From an uncultured Sphingomonadaceae bacterium (GTDB lineage Bacteria > Pseudomonadota > Alphaproteobacteria > Sphingomonadales > Sphingomonadaceae), in contig CANMEE010000002.1 in NCBI GenBank assembly GCA_947496865.1, forward strand, positions 992,001-1,056,000: a stretch of 64,000 bases of DNA. The letters run 5' to 3'. This document shows positions 7,047 to 17,125 of the stretch, piece by piece; positions within the stretch are counted from its first letter, which is position 1, and the number at the start of each line of letters is the position of its first letter. Under the pieces are notes generated by a model. It worked only from the letters and a program-made list of their open reading frames with translations, did no database searches and was not told where the DNA came from. A program made the position numbers and the translations under genes.

Positions 7047-8828
7047 ATGAAATTCACGCGAGCAGCGGTATTTTTTTGGGTCGCGTTGCTATTGTGCAGT
7101 CATGTGGTGCCTCCGGCAGCCTTCGCGCAGGGCGGTAGTGAGAACTGTGTTGAGAGTGACGAAGACAGGGCGAGTATCAATATTCTCGCCGATTTGCCAA
7201 ACGGCCAGTTAAAACCGCTTGCGGCGAGTTACTTTCTGGATAGGGCGGGAACGATCAGTGCGGACAGGATAGCCGCCCAGACCTTCGCCTTCATACCCTG
7301 CGAAGAGCAGTTTGATATCGCGCGACCCCCCGGCGCGCTGTGGTTGAAATTTACAGCCCGCAATCCGCATGCGGACGAAAAGGCATGGGGCATATCGTTC
7401 ATGGAAACCGTGGTGGATGACGTGACCCTGTTTCACGTGCGCGGCGGCGCGCTTGTCCGCATAGCGCAAGACGGCCGAACCATCCCGGCGGCGCAAAGCG
7501 ACAATGACAGGCTGCAAACCGCTGTCTCTTTCCGCATCGAACCGGGTGCGGAAGAAACTTACTATGCCCGTGTTTCGGGCACCTATGCGCCCGCCGTCAC
7601 ACCGGTCATCGGATCGGTTAATCTGCTGTCGAGCTGGTCCAGCGGCTTTACCGCCATATCCGCTGTGATGCTGGGCTTTTGCATTATGATGATCCTGTTC
7701 AGCCTGATATTGTTCCGGCATATTCACCCGCGTTTTTATCAATTTTATGCGGCCTATCTGATCGGTATGTTCTGCATGACATTCCTGTATGACGGGTGGC
7801 CACGCGTGCTGTTCGGTTCAACCATTTCAACGCAGCAGTGGCGACCGTTTATCGAACTGGCATCCGGTCTGGTGATGATCGCCAATATTCAATATTGCCG
7901 CATACTCCTCACCATTGATACTGATCCGCGGAAAAGAAAGCAGACTATATTTCATTGGCTAACCGGCCTTGGCGTGGTTGGCACCATATGGGCGATGATC
8001 GATCCATTGGATTGGGGAACGCCGGTTTCCATCCTGCTCATCATCAACCCGTTTATTCTGCTCTATGTGGCGGGGCGAAAAATGTTTGATGGCGTGAAGC
8101 AGGCTATTCCCGTCTTTGCGTCCCTGGTGGCGCTGAGCCTTGGTCTTTTCTCGTCGCTCTATTTTTTCAAATTCCCGGTCACAGTCACGGAAACAAGCTC
8201 GGCATTTGATCTTATCATGATGCGGCCGATTACGCTGAGCTATAGTAGCTCGACGATTGTGGAAGCGATATTCATGATGATCGCCATATCCATCATGGTC
8301 AATGCGATGCAAAAGCAGCGAAATCTTGCGGTGAGCGAAGCGGTCAAGCTTCGTGAGGAAATCGCGCTGTCAGAAAAACAGCGCGAGGACACAAAAAACG
8401 CCGCTGGGTCGCGAGCAAAAACCCTCCACGCGCTTCTGGCCAGCGACCCGGATATTAAAATGCCGCCTCCGGCTGAGCAAGGGTTTCTGGACCGCGCAAC
8501 CCAAGCGGTCATTGCCAATGTCAGAAAGCGCGGATTTGGCGCCGGCGCTTTGGCCGCGGAACTGGGGGTTACGGAAAAGACATTGGGTCGCCGCCTCAAA
8601 AAATCACAAGGCTTGGCGCCTGCGGCGTTCATAAGGTCGATACGCTTAAGCTATGCGCGCGACCTCATATTGCTCCGCCAATTTGGTACAGTTGCTGAGA
8701 TTGCCAATGCCTCCGGATTTTCCAGCGTCGGACATTTTGCCAAATTATACCGCCAGGAGTTTAGAACAACGCCCAGCGAAGCGCTTAAATCACAAGAAGC
8801 TGTGGGTCAGAATTTTAGAGCGACTTAA
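7047..8828 (+). CDS. membrane-anchored AraC-family regulator with 7TM-DISM-type sensor
   Basis: From the ATG at 7047 the product has 593 residues. A signal peptide (about 1-28, ending AAFA) is followed by a periplasmic beta-rich region (about 40-185) resembling the 7TMR-DISM extracellular domain. Seven hydrophobic segments lie roughly between 200 and 420. A linker predicted to be helical and coiled (about 420-475) leads to an AraC-type double helix-turn-helix (about 480-585, with GALAAELGVTEKTLGRRLKK and VAEIANASGFSSVGHFAKLY). It is thus a one-component sensor that binds DNA from the membrane. An ATG 33 bases upstream is in frame, but the signal peptide and a GGAAGA motif favour 7047. It diverges from the adhesin, its most likely target. 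The ligand is unknown; carbohydrate is a common guess for DISM domains. Confidence 0.82.
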   Translation: MKFTRAAVFFWVALLLCSHVVPPAAFAQGGSENCVESDEDRASINILADLPNGQLKPLAASYFLDRAGTISADRIAAQTFAFIPCEEQFDIARPPGALWLKFTARNPHADEKAWGISFMETVVDDVTLFHVRGGALVRIAQDGRTIPAAQSDNDRLQTAVSFRIEPGAEETYYARVSGTYAPAVTPVIGSVNLLSSWSSGFTAISAVMLGFCIMMILFSLILFRHIHPRFYQFYAAYLIGMFCMTFLYDGWPRVLFGSTISTQQWRPFIELASGLVMIANIQYCRILLTIDTDPRKRKQTIFHWLTGLGVVGTIWAMIDPLDWGTPVSILLIINPFILLYVAGRKMFDGVKQAIPVFASLVALSLGLFSSLYFFKFPVTVTETSSAFDLIMMRPITLSYSSSTIVEAIFMMIAISIMVNAMQKQRNLAVSEAVKLREEIALSEKQREDTKNAAGSRAKTLHALLASDPDIKMPPPAEQGFLDRATQAVIANVRKRGFGAGALAAELGVTEKTLGRRLKKSQGLAPAAFIRSIRLSYARDLILLRQFGTVAEIANASGFSSVGHFAKLYRQEFRTTPSEALKSQEAVGQNFRAT

Positions 8829-8905
8829 TGTCTGCATGAGATGCATGGGTGCGCGTTGCTGTCAGAACAATCATACCTTCAGCATTAACGACTTCGATCA
8901 CTTAA

Positions 8906-9061
8906 CTATTTTTGTAGGTCTTGCGGTTGGTTTGATTGCGCCAAAATTTCTATCGCCTCTGAAACTTTAACGGCTGCAACTCCCAATTCTAAATCATCTA
9001 GTTGGTCCAGAATATCATGAAGCAATTGGACGGCCTCAGGCAGTTCATCTGGTTTGTGCAT
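8906..9061 (-). CDS. hypothetical 51-residue protein
   Basis: Within the 573-base gap 8829-9401 an ATG-started frame on the minus strand encodes 51 residues (MHKPDELPEAVQLLHDILDQ, then acidic and helical, ending in TAG). The composition is that of a normal soluble alpha-helical protein, with regularly spaced Leu and Val that could form an amphipathic or coiled helix. The ribosome binding site is weak. It is convergent with the AraC gene. No family is recognised. The rest of the gap, 9062-9340, shows no other gene. Confidence 0.4.
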   Translation of the reverse strand: MHKPDELPEAVQLLHDILDQLDDLELGVAAVKVSEAIEILAQSNQPQDLQK

Positions 9062-9340
9062 TTCATACTGATCCGTTGTTATATCTAGTCGAGATTACAA
9101 CTGGTTCGTATGAACATCGAAATTGGTTACTCCCACGATTCATTGTTCAATTTTCGCTGTAGAATATTCCTGCAGTGGAGTGCCTGGCGCACCGACGCGC
9201 ACTCCGGCAAGTCCGAGTGGCTGCCTGCCTTATAGCGCACAGTCCTAAGTGTAGACGCCCGCGCCCGGCACCTGCGGGTAAACTCAAATTGTAACCTTTT
9301 GGCTTCTCAAAGCGTATTTGAGGCATGTTCCAAATAATAT

Positions 9341-9369
9341 TTGACATGAGAACATTATTAGAACATTAA
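9341..9369 (+). promoter_or_regulatory. promoter with an internal LexA box
   Basis: A perfect -35 hexamer TTGACA (9341-9346) is followed, 17 bases on, by CATTAA (9364-9369), a weak -10. Between and overlapping them lies GAAC-ATTATTA-GAAC (9350-9364), which is the alphaproteobacterial LexA operator GTTC-N7-GTTC read on the other strand. The same motif stands before recA in this window. An operator in the core promoter is the standard layout for LexA repression, so the following small gene should be DNA-damage inducible. Confidence 0.65.
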
Positions 9370-9401
9370 AGGTTCATAGAAAGAACATATGGGATTTTGA
9401 C

Positions 9402-9641
9402 ATGCTGACCATTGCTATAGCCACCTTTTTTGCCCTTGCTTTTGCGGGCGCACTTTTGACCATTGTCATGATGTTCCATGCTTATCGGGGTAAAATAGAG
9501 GCCGTGATACTGGCTGAACTTGGTGAGACTGTGTCGCAAAGCGCGGTGTCATCGCCACAATATCGCACACGCACAAGCAAGCCTCATCCAGCTACGCGCC
9601 GCCGGTCTTTTCAACCAGTTCCGCTGCGCGCTGCCGCTTGA
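9402..9641 (+). CDS. small SOS-controlled single-pass membrane protein
   Basis: The product has 79 residues. Residues about 3-27 (IAIATFFALAFAGALLTIVM and neighbours) form one transmembrane helix. A short amphipathic stretch with HAYRGKIEAVILAELGE and a Ser/Thr/Arg/Pro-rich tail follow, so the tail is probably cytoplasmic. Its promoter contains a LexA box. In Caulobacter the SOS regulon includes a tiny membrane division inhibitor, SidA (29 residues); this protein shares the size class, the membrane anchor and the regulation, but I see no sequence match, so any division role is inference. The last 50 bases overlap the 3' end of the convergent pssA gene, so the two transcripts are antisense to each other there. 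ATGGGA provides a modest ribosome binding site. Confidence 0.6.
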   Translation: MLTIAIATFFALAFAGALLTIVMMFHAYRGKIEAVILAELGETVSQSAVSSPQYRTRTSKPHPATRRRSFQPVPLRAAA

Positions 9642-10425
9642 CCTTGGCATAGCCGCGAATGCTGAATGGGATCAGCACGATATAACCGATACTGATCGCG
9701 CTAAGGGTAATCCAAGGATTGTTAATCAGCGCAACGCCCAGCAAGGCAAATCCGGCAAGCGCCTCCAAACGTATATTTTTGCGCAGCCGCAGCGATGACC
9801 AGCTGTAAGTTGCTGTGTTGGAAATCATCAAAAACGCGATCAGGACGATCCACGGACCGACAATAAAATATTCTCGAAAAAGCTGTTGGTCGGTAATGAC
9901 CCACAGATAGAGCGGTAACATCGCTAGTCCCGCGGCTACCGGAGCTGGTATGCCGGTGAGAAACCCTGCCGACTTGTGGGGCTGATCCTCATCATCAATC
10001 TGCGCATTGAACCGGGCCAAGCGTAACGCGCAACCGACAGCCATGGTCAACGAGAGTACCCAACCAAATTGCGGCATATGCTGCAACGACCAGAAAAACA
10101 TGACAAGGGCCGGCGTGACGCCAAAGGCAATAACGTCCGATAGCGAATCAAGCTCCGCACCAAAGCGACTTTGGGCATTTAGCAGCCTGGCGATCCGACC
10201 ATCTAGCCCATCCAATATGCCTGCTAAGACCACGGCTCCGGCGGCCAGCACCCAATTCTCCATAAAAGCAAAGCGTACACCGCTCAAACCAACGCATAGC
10301 GCCAAGGCAGTCACAGCATTGGGCGTAAAGGCTCGTAGCGATATGCCTTTTTCAGGTCGTTCCATGCGTTGCTTGTCTGGCATCAGTGGCGGCCGACCAT
10401 GGTCATCATTGGCCAATGCCTTCAA
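9592..10425 (-). CDS. pssA: CDP-diacylglycerol-serine O-phosphatidyltransferase
   Basis: The enzyme makes phosphatidylserine from CDP-diacylglycerol and serine at the inner membrane, the precursor of phosphatidylethanolamine. The 277-residue protein has several membrane helices and the CDP-alcohol phosphatidyltransferase signature DGLDGRIAR, followed by GAELDSLSD, which supplies the metal-binding aspartates. It sits directly after psd in one operon: its ATG lies 20 bases inside the psd reading frame. Substrate choice (serine rather than glycerol phosphate) is inferred from pairing with psd, the usual arrangement. The N-terminal 20 residues are polar and may be cytoplasmic. Its 3' end overlaps the convergent small SOS gene. 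Confidence 0.92.
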   Translation of the reverse strand: MKALANDDHGRPPLMPDKQRMERPEKGISLRAFTPNAVTALALCVGLSGVRFAFMENWVLAAGAVVLAGILDGLDGRIARLLNAQSRFGAELDSLSDVIAFGVTPALVMFFWSLQHMPQFGWVLSLTMAVGCALRLARFNAQIDDEDQPHKSAGFLTGIPAPVAAGLAMLPLYLWVITDQQLFREYFIVGPWIVLIAFLMISNTATYSWSSLRLRKNIRLEALAGFALLGVALINNPWITLSAISIGYIVLIPFSIRGYAKVKRQRAAELVEKTGGA

Positions 10426-11140
10426 TTTCTTTCATCTGTCCGATCTCTGCAATCACAGTCTCGCCAGCGATCGTGCGCTGCCCCAGAACTACGTTCGGCG
10501 TCGTCCCCTTGGGCAGGTAAACATCAACCCGGCTACCAAAGCGAATCAAACCGATACGTTGTCCGACCGCTACGAAGTCACCTTCTTTCACAAAGGACAT
10601 AATGCGACGCGCAACCAGACCAGCAATCTGGGTAAACCCTACTTTCAAACCATCATTACGCTCGACCATGAAATGTTGGCGCTCATTTTCATCACTGGCT
10701 TTGTCAAGGTCAGCGCTCAGGAACTTTCCTGATATATATGCCTGTCTTTTCACCGTTCCTTCAATCGGCGTGCGATTGATATGCACGTCAAAGACGCTCA
10801 TAAAAATAGAAACGCGGATCAATTCCTCATCACCCAGACCGCCCTCACCTTGCAATTCAACCGGCGGTACCACTGGCATTATCAAATTTATCAGTCCGTC
10901 TGCTGGCGCTACGATAAATTTGTCGTCCAAAGGTGTGACGCGTTTCGGATCGCGAAAGAAGGCCAGCACCCAGATGGTAATACCGGCCATCGGCCACGCC
11001 AGAGTTTCCCATGCAAAAAATGCAAAAACGGCCGTAATCGCTGCGGCAATGACCGCAAACTTGCGCCCTTCGGGGTGGATTGGTGGAAAGGACCATTTGG
11101 CTTCGCCAAGGCCTTTGTTTGAATATTTTTCTATTGCCAT
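10406..11140 (-). CDS. psd: phosphatidylserine decarboxylase proenzyme
   Basis: The enzyme converts phosphatidylserine to phosphatidylethanolamine, the next step after pssA. From the ATG at 11140 the protein has 244 residues, near the size of the short archaeal/alphaproteobacterial type. Hydrophobic segments lie around 28-62. [13 protein letters not shown] and [14 protein letters not shown] are characteristic; the Gly-Ser in the latter is the self-cleavage site that yields the pyruvoyl cofactor on the small chain. AAGGA stands before this ATG, and an upstream in-frame TTG at 11176 has no comparable site. It is the first gene of psd-pssA, with a LexA-like motif 78-92 bases upstream of its start. 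Confidence 0.95.
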   Translation of the reverse strand: MAIEKYSNKGLGEAKWSFPPIHPEGRKFAVIAAAITAVFAFFAWETLAWPMAGITIWVLAFFRDPKRVTPLDDKFIVAPADGLINLIMPVVPPVELQGEGGLGDEELIRVSIFMSVFDVHINRTPIEGTVKRQAYISGKFLSADLDKASDENERQHFMVERNDGLKVGFTQIAGLVARRIMSFVKEGDFVAVGQRIGLIRFGSRVDVYLPKGTTPNVVLGQRTIAGETVIAEIGQMKEIEGIGQ

Positions 11141-11217
11141 AAAATGTTCCTTAGGAGGAGTGTCCTGCTGTGACAATACTCCTGCTGCAGTTTTGCCGGT
11201 TCAATCGCGAGAGTCTT

Positions 11218-11232
11218 GAACATCTTATGAAC
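11218..11232. promoter_or_regulatory. LexA-like box between psd and icd
   Basis: GAAC-ATCTTAT-GAAC fits GTTC-N7-GTTC, and a third GAAC follows eight bases later (11241-11244). It lies in the divergent psd/icd promoter region, just upstream of the presumed icd -35. The eight fixed bases are expected about twice per 64 kb by chance on two strands, so this copy is less certain than the one at recA. Confidence 0.35.
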
Positions 11233-11238
11233 AGATGG

Positions 11239-11266
11239 TTGAACATATTGCGATCTTTGCTAAGAG
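11239..11266 (+). promoter_or_regulatory. candidate icd promoter
   Basis: TTGAAC (11239-11244), a 16-base spacer and TAAGAG (11261-11266) with a TGC just before it make an extended -10 promoter. The expected start would lie about 60 bases before the icd ATG. Assigned by eye only. Confidence 0.4.
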
Positions 11267-11333
11267 ATCATCATCTTAGATTCCTCCCACCGAATGCTTC
11301 GATACACATTGATTGCAGGAAAGAACAATTTCT

Positions 11334-12554
11334 ATGTCTAAAATTAAGGTCAAAAACCCGGTCGTCGAACTTGATGGCGATGAGATGACACGGATCATCT
11401 GGCAGTGGATTCGCGAGAAACTGATTGAACCTTATCTGGACGTTGACCTGCACTATTATGACCTAGCGATTGAAGTACGCGACGATACCAATGACAAAAT
11501 TACCGTCGATGCTGCCAATGCGATCAACAAACATGGCGTAGGCGTAAAATGTGCGACCATCACACCGGACGAGGCACGGGTTGAGGAATTTGGCCTGAAG
11601 CGTATGTGGAAATCGCCCAATGGTACCATCCGCAACATTTTGGGCGGCGTTGTGTTCCGTGAACCAATCGTGATCGATAATGTTCCGCGTCTGGTTCCGG
11701 GCTGGACCGACCCGATTGTGGTTGGCCGTCATGCCTTTGGCGACCAATATCGCGCTACCGATTTTAAGGTGCCTGGTCCTGGCAAACTCCGTTTGGTGTT
11801 TGACGGCGACGATGGCACAAAAATTGATGAGGAAGTCTTTCAATTCCCGTCTCCAGGCGTTGCCATGGCGATGTACAATCTCGATGACTCAATCCGCGAT
11901 TTTGCCCGTGCTTCGATGAATTACGGCCTTAACCGCAACTGGCCTGTCTATCTCTCGACTAAGAACACGATCATGAAAGCCTATGATGGCCGCTTTAAAG
12001 ATTTGTTCGAAGAGGTGTTCGAGGCAGAATTTAAAGACAAGTTTGAAAAAGCTGGCATTCTCTATGAACATCGCTTGATCGACGACATGGTTGCATCGGC
12101 GATGAAATGGAGTGGGAAATTTGTCTGGGCCTGTAAAAACTATGACGGCGACGTCCAGTCCGACACCGTTGCCCAAGGCTTTGGTTCACTGGGCTTGATG
12201 ACATCCGTATTGATGACACCAACCGGCAACACTGTCGAAGCCGAGGCGGCGCATGGCACGGTTACGCGCCATTATCGCCAGCATCAAGAAGGCAAAGCCA
12301 CGTCAACCAACCCGATTGCTTCTATCTTTGCATGGACACGCGGCCTGATTTATCGCGGCCAATTTGATGGCACGCCAGACGTAACCCGCTTTGCTGAAAC
12401 GCTGGAGAAAGTCTGCATCCAAACCGTTGAAAATGGCGATATGACAAAGGATCTCGCGATCCTGATTGGCCCTGATCAAAGCTGGATGACGACCGAACAG
12501 TTTTTTGAAGCTGTGCGTTCCAATCTTGAAACGGAAATGGAAAACTGGAAATAA
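11334..12554 (+). CDS. icd: NADP-dependent isocitrate dehydrogenase
   Basis: The enzyme oxidises isocitrate to 2-oxoglutarate in the TCA cycle, making NADPH. The 406-residue protein starts [20 protein letters not shown] and has [14 protein letters not shown] and [14 protein letters not shown], the substrate and coenzyme segments of the subgroup shared with eukaryotic NADP enzymes and common in alphaproteobacteria. AGGAAAG lies before the ATG at 11334, so an in-frame TTG 21 bases upstream is unlikely. The gene is monocistronic between psd (divergent) and the antiporter gene downstream. Confidence 0.97.
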   Translation: MSKIKVKNPVVELDGDEMTRIIWQWIREKLIEPYLDVDLHYYDLAIEVRDDTNDKITVDAANAINKHGVGVKCATITPDEARVEEFGLKRMWKSPNGTIRNILGGVVFREPIVIDNVPRLVPGWTDPIVVGRHAFGDQYRATDFKVPGPGKLRLVFDGDDGTKIDEEVFQFPSPGVAMAMYNLDDSIRDFARASMNYGLNRNWPVYLSTKNTIMKAYDGRFKDLFEEVFEAEFKDKFEKAGILYEHRLIDDMVASAMKWSGKFVWACKNYDGDVQSDTVAQGFGSLGLMTSVLMTPTGNTVEAEAAHGTVTRHYRQHQEGKATSTNPIASIFAWTRGLIYRGQFDGTPDVTRFAETLEKVCIQTVENGDMTKDLAILIGPDQSWMTTEQFFEAVRSNLETEMENWK

Positions 12555-12611
12555 AATTCAACAAGTTTTGACTTGCTGACAAACCGGATGTTTCGCGTAT
12601 AGGTGTCTGTT

Positions 12612-14420
12612 ATGAGTACACCACTCGACAATCCGGCATTTATTGATGCGATCGTTATATTGGGGGCGGCCGGAATTGTTATTCCGGCTTTCGCCCGTTT
12701 TCGAATTACGCCAATTATCGGCTTTATCTTGGTTGGTGTATTGCTGGGGCCTTCGGGACTTGGTTCCCTATCCGGTCAATATGATTGGCTAAAATTTGTT
12801 ACCATCAATGATCGAGAGGCCATCGCGCCTTTTGCTGAATTCGGTATAATCCTGTTGCTCTTTTCAATTGGTCTGGAGCTCTCGTTCAAACGTCTCTGGT
12901 CCATGCGGCGGCTCGTATTCGGGGTTGGCGCAGCGGAGCTTACCATTTCAGCTTTGATAATCGGCTTCGTCCTATATCTAATCGGCCAAAATTCGGCTGG
13001 CGCGCTCGGCCTAGGCTTGGCACTTGCCCTTTCATCCACGGCATTGGTACTGCCGATGTCAGGAACCAAAAGCCCAGTAGGGCGCGCTGCATTGGCTATG
13101 CTTCTGTTCGAAGATGTTGCTATTGTACCCATTATATTCCTTCTAGGGGCTCTCGCTCCCTCTTATGCGAGCGGGTCCTCATGGGAGGAAATGATCAACA
13201 CGCTGGTCATCGGCGGTGCTGTTGTCATCGGCATGCTAGTACTAGGCAGGCTTCTGCTACCCCGTATCTTTGCACAAGCGGCGCGGACGAAAAGTCCGGA
13301 ACTATTCCTTTCCGTAAGTTTGTTGGTGATCATCCTGGCAAGCCTTGCCACCGCCGCTACTGGTCTTTCCCCTATTGTGGGCGCCCTTCTTGCTGGCCTC
13401 CTCATCGCAGAAACAGAATATCATGGTGAGGTAGAAGTCATCACCGCGCCGTTTAAAGGATTGGCGTTAGGCGTATTCTTGATCACGGTCGGTATGCAGA
13501 TTGATCTGCGTGTCATACTCGACAATTGGGCAAGTCTGATCACCGCGGTGGTTGGCGTGGTCTTCGTAAAAGCTGTCGTCACCGGGGGACTTTTGCGTTT
13601 TGCTGGTGCCAGGCCTGGTACTGCCACAGAAGCCGGCGTTTTGATGGCGAGCCCATCGGAAACGACGTTGATCGTATTGGCAGCAGCTACACAAGCCCAG
13701 CTTATCCAACCACAGACCGCCGCGTTTTGGCAGATTGTTACAGCCATCGGACTAACCATCACCCCACTATTGGCCAGATTTGGTCATGATATGGCACGAC
13801 GGATAGAGTTACGGGGTGAGAATATCGAAGCGACCGATGACCAAGTGATTGATGCCGAGAAAACTATCATCATCGGCTTTGGGCGCGTTGGCCGTCTGGT
13901 CGCGGATATGATGAAGGCGCATGATCAAAACTATCTGGCAATCGAATCCAATATTGATGTCGTTGCCAACGCTCGAAGGGACGGATATCCGATTATTTTC
14001 GGCAATGTCGCGCGCAATGAAATGCTGGATCGCCTGCGCCTTGGTCATGCTAAGGCTCTGGTTTTGACGATGGATGAGCCGGTTCTTTCTGTCCAGATTG
14101 TGAAACGCGTACGAGCATGGGTTCCCGATCTACCTATTATCGTAAGAGCCAGAGATACCGAACATGCCGCCGAGCTTTATCAGGCAGGTGCGACCAACGC
14201 AGTACCCGAAGCACTAGAAGGCTCGCTGCAACTGTCGGAAGCCATATTGGTCGAAAATGGCGTTGCTATGGGACCAGTGATCGCGTCAATCCATGAGAAG
14301 CGAGATCAGCTTCGCCATCAGATTCAAAAAGATGGTGACCTGGAACAGGAACCAAAGCTAAAATCATCGGCTTTACAACGTGATCCCGAAAATACCGGCA
14401 AACTCAACCCGCAAGAATAG
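12612..14420 (+). CDS. Kef-type cation:proton antiporter with RCK domain
   Basis: The 602-residue protein has a CPA2 transporter domain with about twelve hydrophobic helices (roughly 10-395; [20 protein letters not shown] near the start) followed by a TrkA-N/RCK domain (about 415-540; [17 protein letters not shown] is the dinucleotide-binding loop) and a short polar tail. It should exchange K+ (or Na+) for H+ across the inner membrane, gated by nucleotide; glutathione gating as in KefB/KefC is possible but not shown by the sequence. The closest type is YbaL/KefB. It follows icd by 57 bases. The start is ATG 12612, after AGGTG. Its 3' end overlaps that of alaS by 17 bases. Confidence 0.88.
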   Translation: MSTPLDNPAFIDAIVILGAAGIVIPAFARFRITPIIGFILVGVLLGPSGLGSLSGQYDWLKFVTINDREAIAPFAEFGIILLLFSIGLELSFKRLWSMRRLVFGVGAAELTISALIIGFVLYLIGQNSAGALGLGLALALSSTALVLPMSGTKSPVGRAALAMLLFEDVAIVPIIFLLGALAPSYASGSSWEEMINTLVIGGAVVIGMLVLGRLLLPRIFAQAARTKSPELFLSVSLLVIILASLATAATGLSPIVGALLAGLLIAETEYHGEVEVITAPFKGLALGVFLITVGMQIDLRVILDNWASLITAVVGVVFVKAVVTGGLLRFAGARPGTATEAGVLMASPSETTLIVLAAATQAQLIQPQTAAFWQIVTAIGLTITPLLARFGHDMARRIELRGENIEATDDQVIDAEKTIIIGFGRVGRLVADMMKAHDQNYLAIESNIDVVANARRDGYPIIFGNVARNEMLDRLRLGHAKALVLTMDEPVLSVQIVKRVRAWVPDLPIIVRARDTEHAAELYQAGATNAVPEALEGSLQLSEAILVENGVAMGPVIASIHEKRDQLRHQIQKDGDLEQEPKLKSSALQRDPENTGKLNPQE

Positions 14421-17052
14421 TCTTAATCGCCGCAATTGCCTCATCCGCCTTCGCGCCATCAGGACCGCCACCTTGGGCCATATCAGGGCGACCACCGCCA
14501 CCTTTTCCGCCGACAGCAGCAACTGCCGATTGCACTAGGTCAACCGCGCTATGAGCGTCTTTCAGATCGTCCGTCACGCCCACAGCTACCGTTGCCCGGC
14601 CATCATTGACTGCGATTAAGGCGCTAATACCGCTGCCCATTTTCTTCTTCGCTTCGTCTATCAAGCCACGCAGTTCTTTCGGATTTAGGCCGTTAATTAC
14701 CTGCCCGCTGAAGGATATGTCGCCAATGGTCTCAACATCGCTCTTTGCCGCACCACCGCCATCACCCGCCAATGCCAAAGCTTTTTTTGCTTCGGTCAGC
14801 TCGCGATCAAGCTTTTTGCGTTCTTCGACCAACGCCGACACACGATCGGTCGCTTCGTCAGGAGACGTTTTCAACGCCGCCGCGATGGATTTCAATTTGC
14901 TATCACGGTCGCCAAGCCACAGGCGTGCTGCCTCCCCAGTCAGCGCTTCGATACGGCGAACACCGCTCGACACTGCAGATTCAGACACAATCACGATCAA
15001 ACCAATGTCGCCAAGAGCGTTGACATGAGTCCCGCCACAAAGCTCCACCGAATAGTCGGTATCATCTTCGACACCCATCGAAAGAACGCGAACTTCATCG
15101 CCATATTTCTCACCAAACAGGGCCAATGCGCCTGCGGCAACAGCGTCATCTGGGCTCATCAAACGTGTTACAACAGCACCGTTTCCACGGACCTGCTCAT
15201 TTACATCCACTTCGACCGCTTTGATTTCCGCATCGGTCAACGCCGATGGATGAGAAAAGTCAAACCGCAAACGGTCTGCGGCCACCAAACTGCCTTTTTG
15301 TGTAACATGGTCGCCAAGGTGATGGCGCAACGCTTTATGCAACAAATGGGTCGCGCTGTGATTGGCACGCAATTGGGTTCGCCGCGCGGAATCGACTGAT
15401 AGATGGACCGTGTCACCAACCGAGACAGAACCGCTCTCAATGGTCACATGATGCGCATGGATCCGGCCCAGCGGCTTACTGGTATCGACTATGCCAGCAA
15501 CCAGGCCATCTTCACCGGTCATCGAGCCACTATCACCCATCTGGCCGCCGCTTTCGCCATAAAATGGTGTTTGGTTGGTCAGTAGTAACACCGCATCACC
15601 GGCTGTCACAGATTGGATTTCTTTACCATCCTTGACCAAAGCGATGACCATTCCGTCACCCGATTCAGCGCTATATCCGGTAAATTCCGTACCACCATTG
15701 CGTTCAGCAATATCAAACCAGACCGTTTCAGACGCTTGGTCTCCAGACCCTTTCCACGCAGCGCGGGCGGCGGCCTTTTGTTCTGCCATAGCAGCATCAA
15801 AACCTTCACGATCGACGCCTAGCGATTTGGCCCGCAACGCGTCTTCAGTCAGATCATATGGAAAACCAAACGTGTCATATAGTTTGAAAGCGGTCGCCCC
15901 GGGCAACGTATCACCCTCTTCCATATCGGAAATCTCGGCATCCAGCAGCTTAAGACCTTTGTCGAGTGTCCGGCGGAAATTCGTCTCTTCACGAAACAGC
16001 GTTTCTTCTATCAGCGGTTTCGCGCGATTTAGTTCCGGAAAGGCATTACCCATTTCGCCGGTTAACGCACCGACCATACGGTGCATCAATGGTTCGTGAG
16101 CGCCCAATAGATGGGCATGGCGCATCGCACGGCGCATGATCCGCCGCAGCACATAGCCGCGCCCTTCGTTGGCGGGCAAGACACCGTCGGCCACGAGAAA
16201 GGACGATGCACGCAAATGATCTGCAATAACACGATGGCTGGCCTGATTGTCGCCGGTTGTTTCAGTTCCTGTCAGAGAGCCGGATTGCGCAATCAAAGCT
16301 TTGAACAGGTCAATCTCATAATTGTCATGTGTGCCTTGCATAACCGCGGCGACACGTTCCAAACCCATGCCAGTATCGATAGATGGTTTTGGAAGGTCTA
16401 TCCTATTGCCATCGGCATGTTGCTCATATTGCATGAACACCAAATTCCATATTTCGACAAAACGGTCGCCATCTTCATCTGGGCTACCAGGTGGGCCACC
16501 GAATATATGATCGCCGTGATCGTAGAATATCTCACTACACGGACCACAAGGTCCCGTGTCGCCCATTGACCAGAAATTATCATTGGTTGCGATGCGGATA
16601 ATCCGTTCTTCCGGCAATCCTGAAATTTTACGCCATAGATCAAAAGCTTCATCATCTGTGTGGTAAACCGTCACCGTCAAGCGGTCCACAGATATGCCCC
16701 ATGTCTTGGTGATCAAGTCCCAAGCATTATGGATCGCCTGTTCCTTGAAATAATCCCCGAACGAAAAATTGCCGAGCATTTCAAAAAATGTGTGATGCCG
16801 AGCGGTATAACCAACATTATCAAGGTCATTATGTTTGCCGCCAGCACGAACACATTTCTGGCTCGAAGTCGCGGTTGGATATTTGCTCTGCTCGGCGCCT
16901 GTAAAGATGTTCTTGAACGGAACCATCCCCGCGTTGATGAACATCAATGTCGGGTCATTATGCGGAATAAGCGGAGATGATGGGACAATCTCATGTCCTT
17001 GACTACCGAAATATTCCAGAAAAGAGCGTCTTATGTCGTTGGTTGTAATCAT
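14404..17052 (-). CDS. alaS: alanyl-tRNA synthetase
   Basis: The enzyme charges tRNA-Ala. The 882-residue protein has the class II catalytic core at the start ([34 protein letters not shown]), the editing-domain zinc ligands HSATHLLH and CGGTH, and a Gly-rich C-terminal DHHA1 region ([16 protein letters not shown]). Length is typical of the family. The ribosome binding site is weak. The 3' ends of this gene and the antiporter gene converge and overlap by 17 bases. Confidence 0.98.
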   Translation of the reverse strand: MITTNDIRRSFLEYFGSQGHEIVPSSPLIPHNDPTLMFINAGMVPFKNIFTGAEQSKYPTATSSQKCVRAGGKHNDLDNVGYTARHHTFFEMLGNFSFGDYFKEQAIHNAWDLITKTWGISVDRLTVTVYHTDDEAFDLWRKISGLPEERIIRIATNDNFWSMGDTGPCGPCSEIFYDHGDHIFGGPPGSPDEDGDRFVEIWNLVFMQYEQHADGNRIDLPKPSIDTGMGLERVAAVMQGTHDNYEIDLFKALIAQSGSLTGTETTGDNQASHRVIADHLRASSFLVADGVLPANEGRGYVLRRIMRRAMRHAHLLGAHEPLMHRMVGALTGEMGNAFPELNRAKPLIEETLFREETNFRRTLDKGLKLLDAEISDMEEGDTLPGATAFKLYDTFGFPYDLTEDALRAKSLGVDREGFDAAMAEQKAAARAAWKGSGDQASETVWFDIAERNGGTEFTGYSAESGDGMVIALVKDGKEIQSVTAGDAVLLLTNQTPFYGESGGQMGDSGSMTGEDGLVAGIVDTSKPLGRIHAHHVTIESGSVSVGDTVHLSVDSARRTQLRANHSATHLLHKALRHHLGDHVTQKGSLVAADRLRFDFSHPSALTDAEIKAVEVDVNEQVRGNGAVVTRLMSPDDAVAAGALALFGEKYGDEVRVLSMGVEDDTDYSVELCGGTHVNALGDIGLIVIVSESAVSSGVRRIEALTGEAARLWLGDRDSKLKSIAAALKTSPDEATDRVSALVEERKKLDRELTEAKKALALAGDGGGAAKSDVETIGDISFSGQVINGLNPKELRGLIDEAKKKMGSGISALIAVNDGRATVAVGVTDDLKDAHSAVDLVQSAVAAVGGKGGGGRPDMAQGGGPDGAKADEAIAAIKTILAG

Positions 17053-17125
17053 GGCTTCGACTTAGGCGAGGCCTGTCCAGTTTACAATCCCGTCAATCGT
17101 CCAATTGCTAAAATCAGTAGCAATA

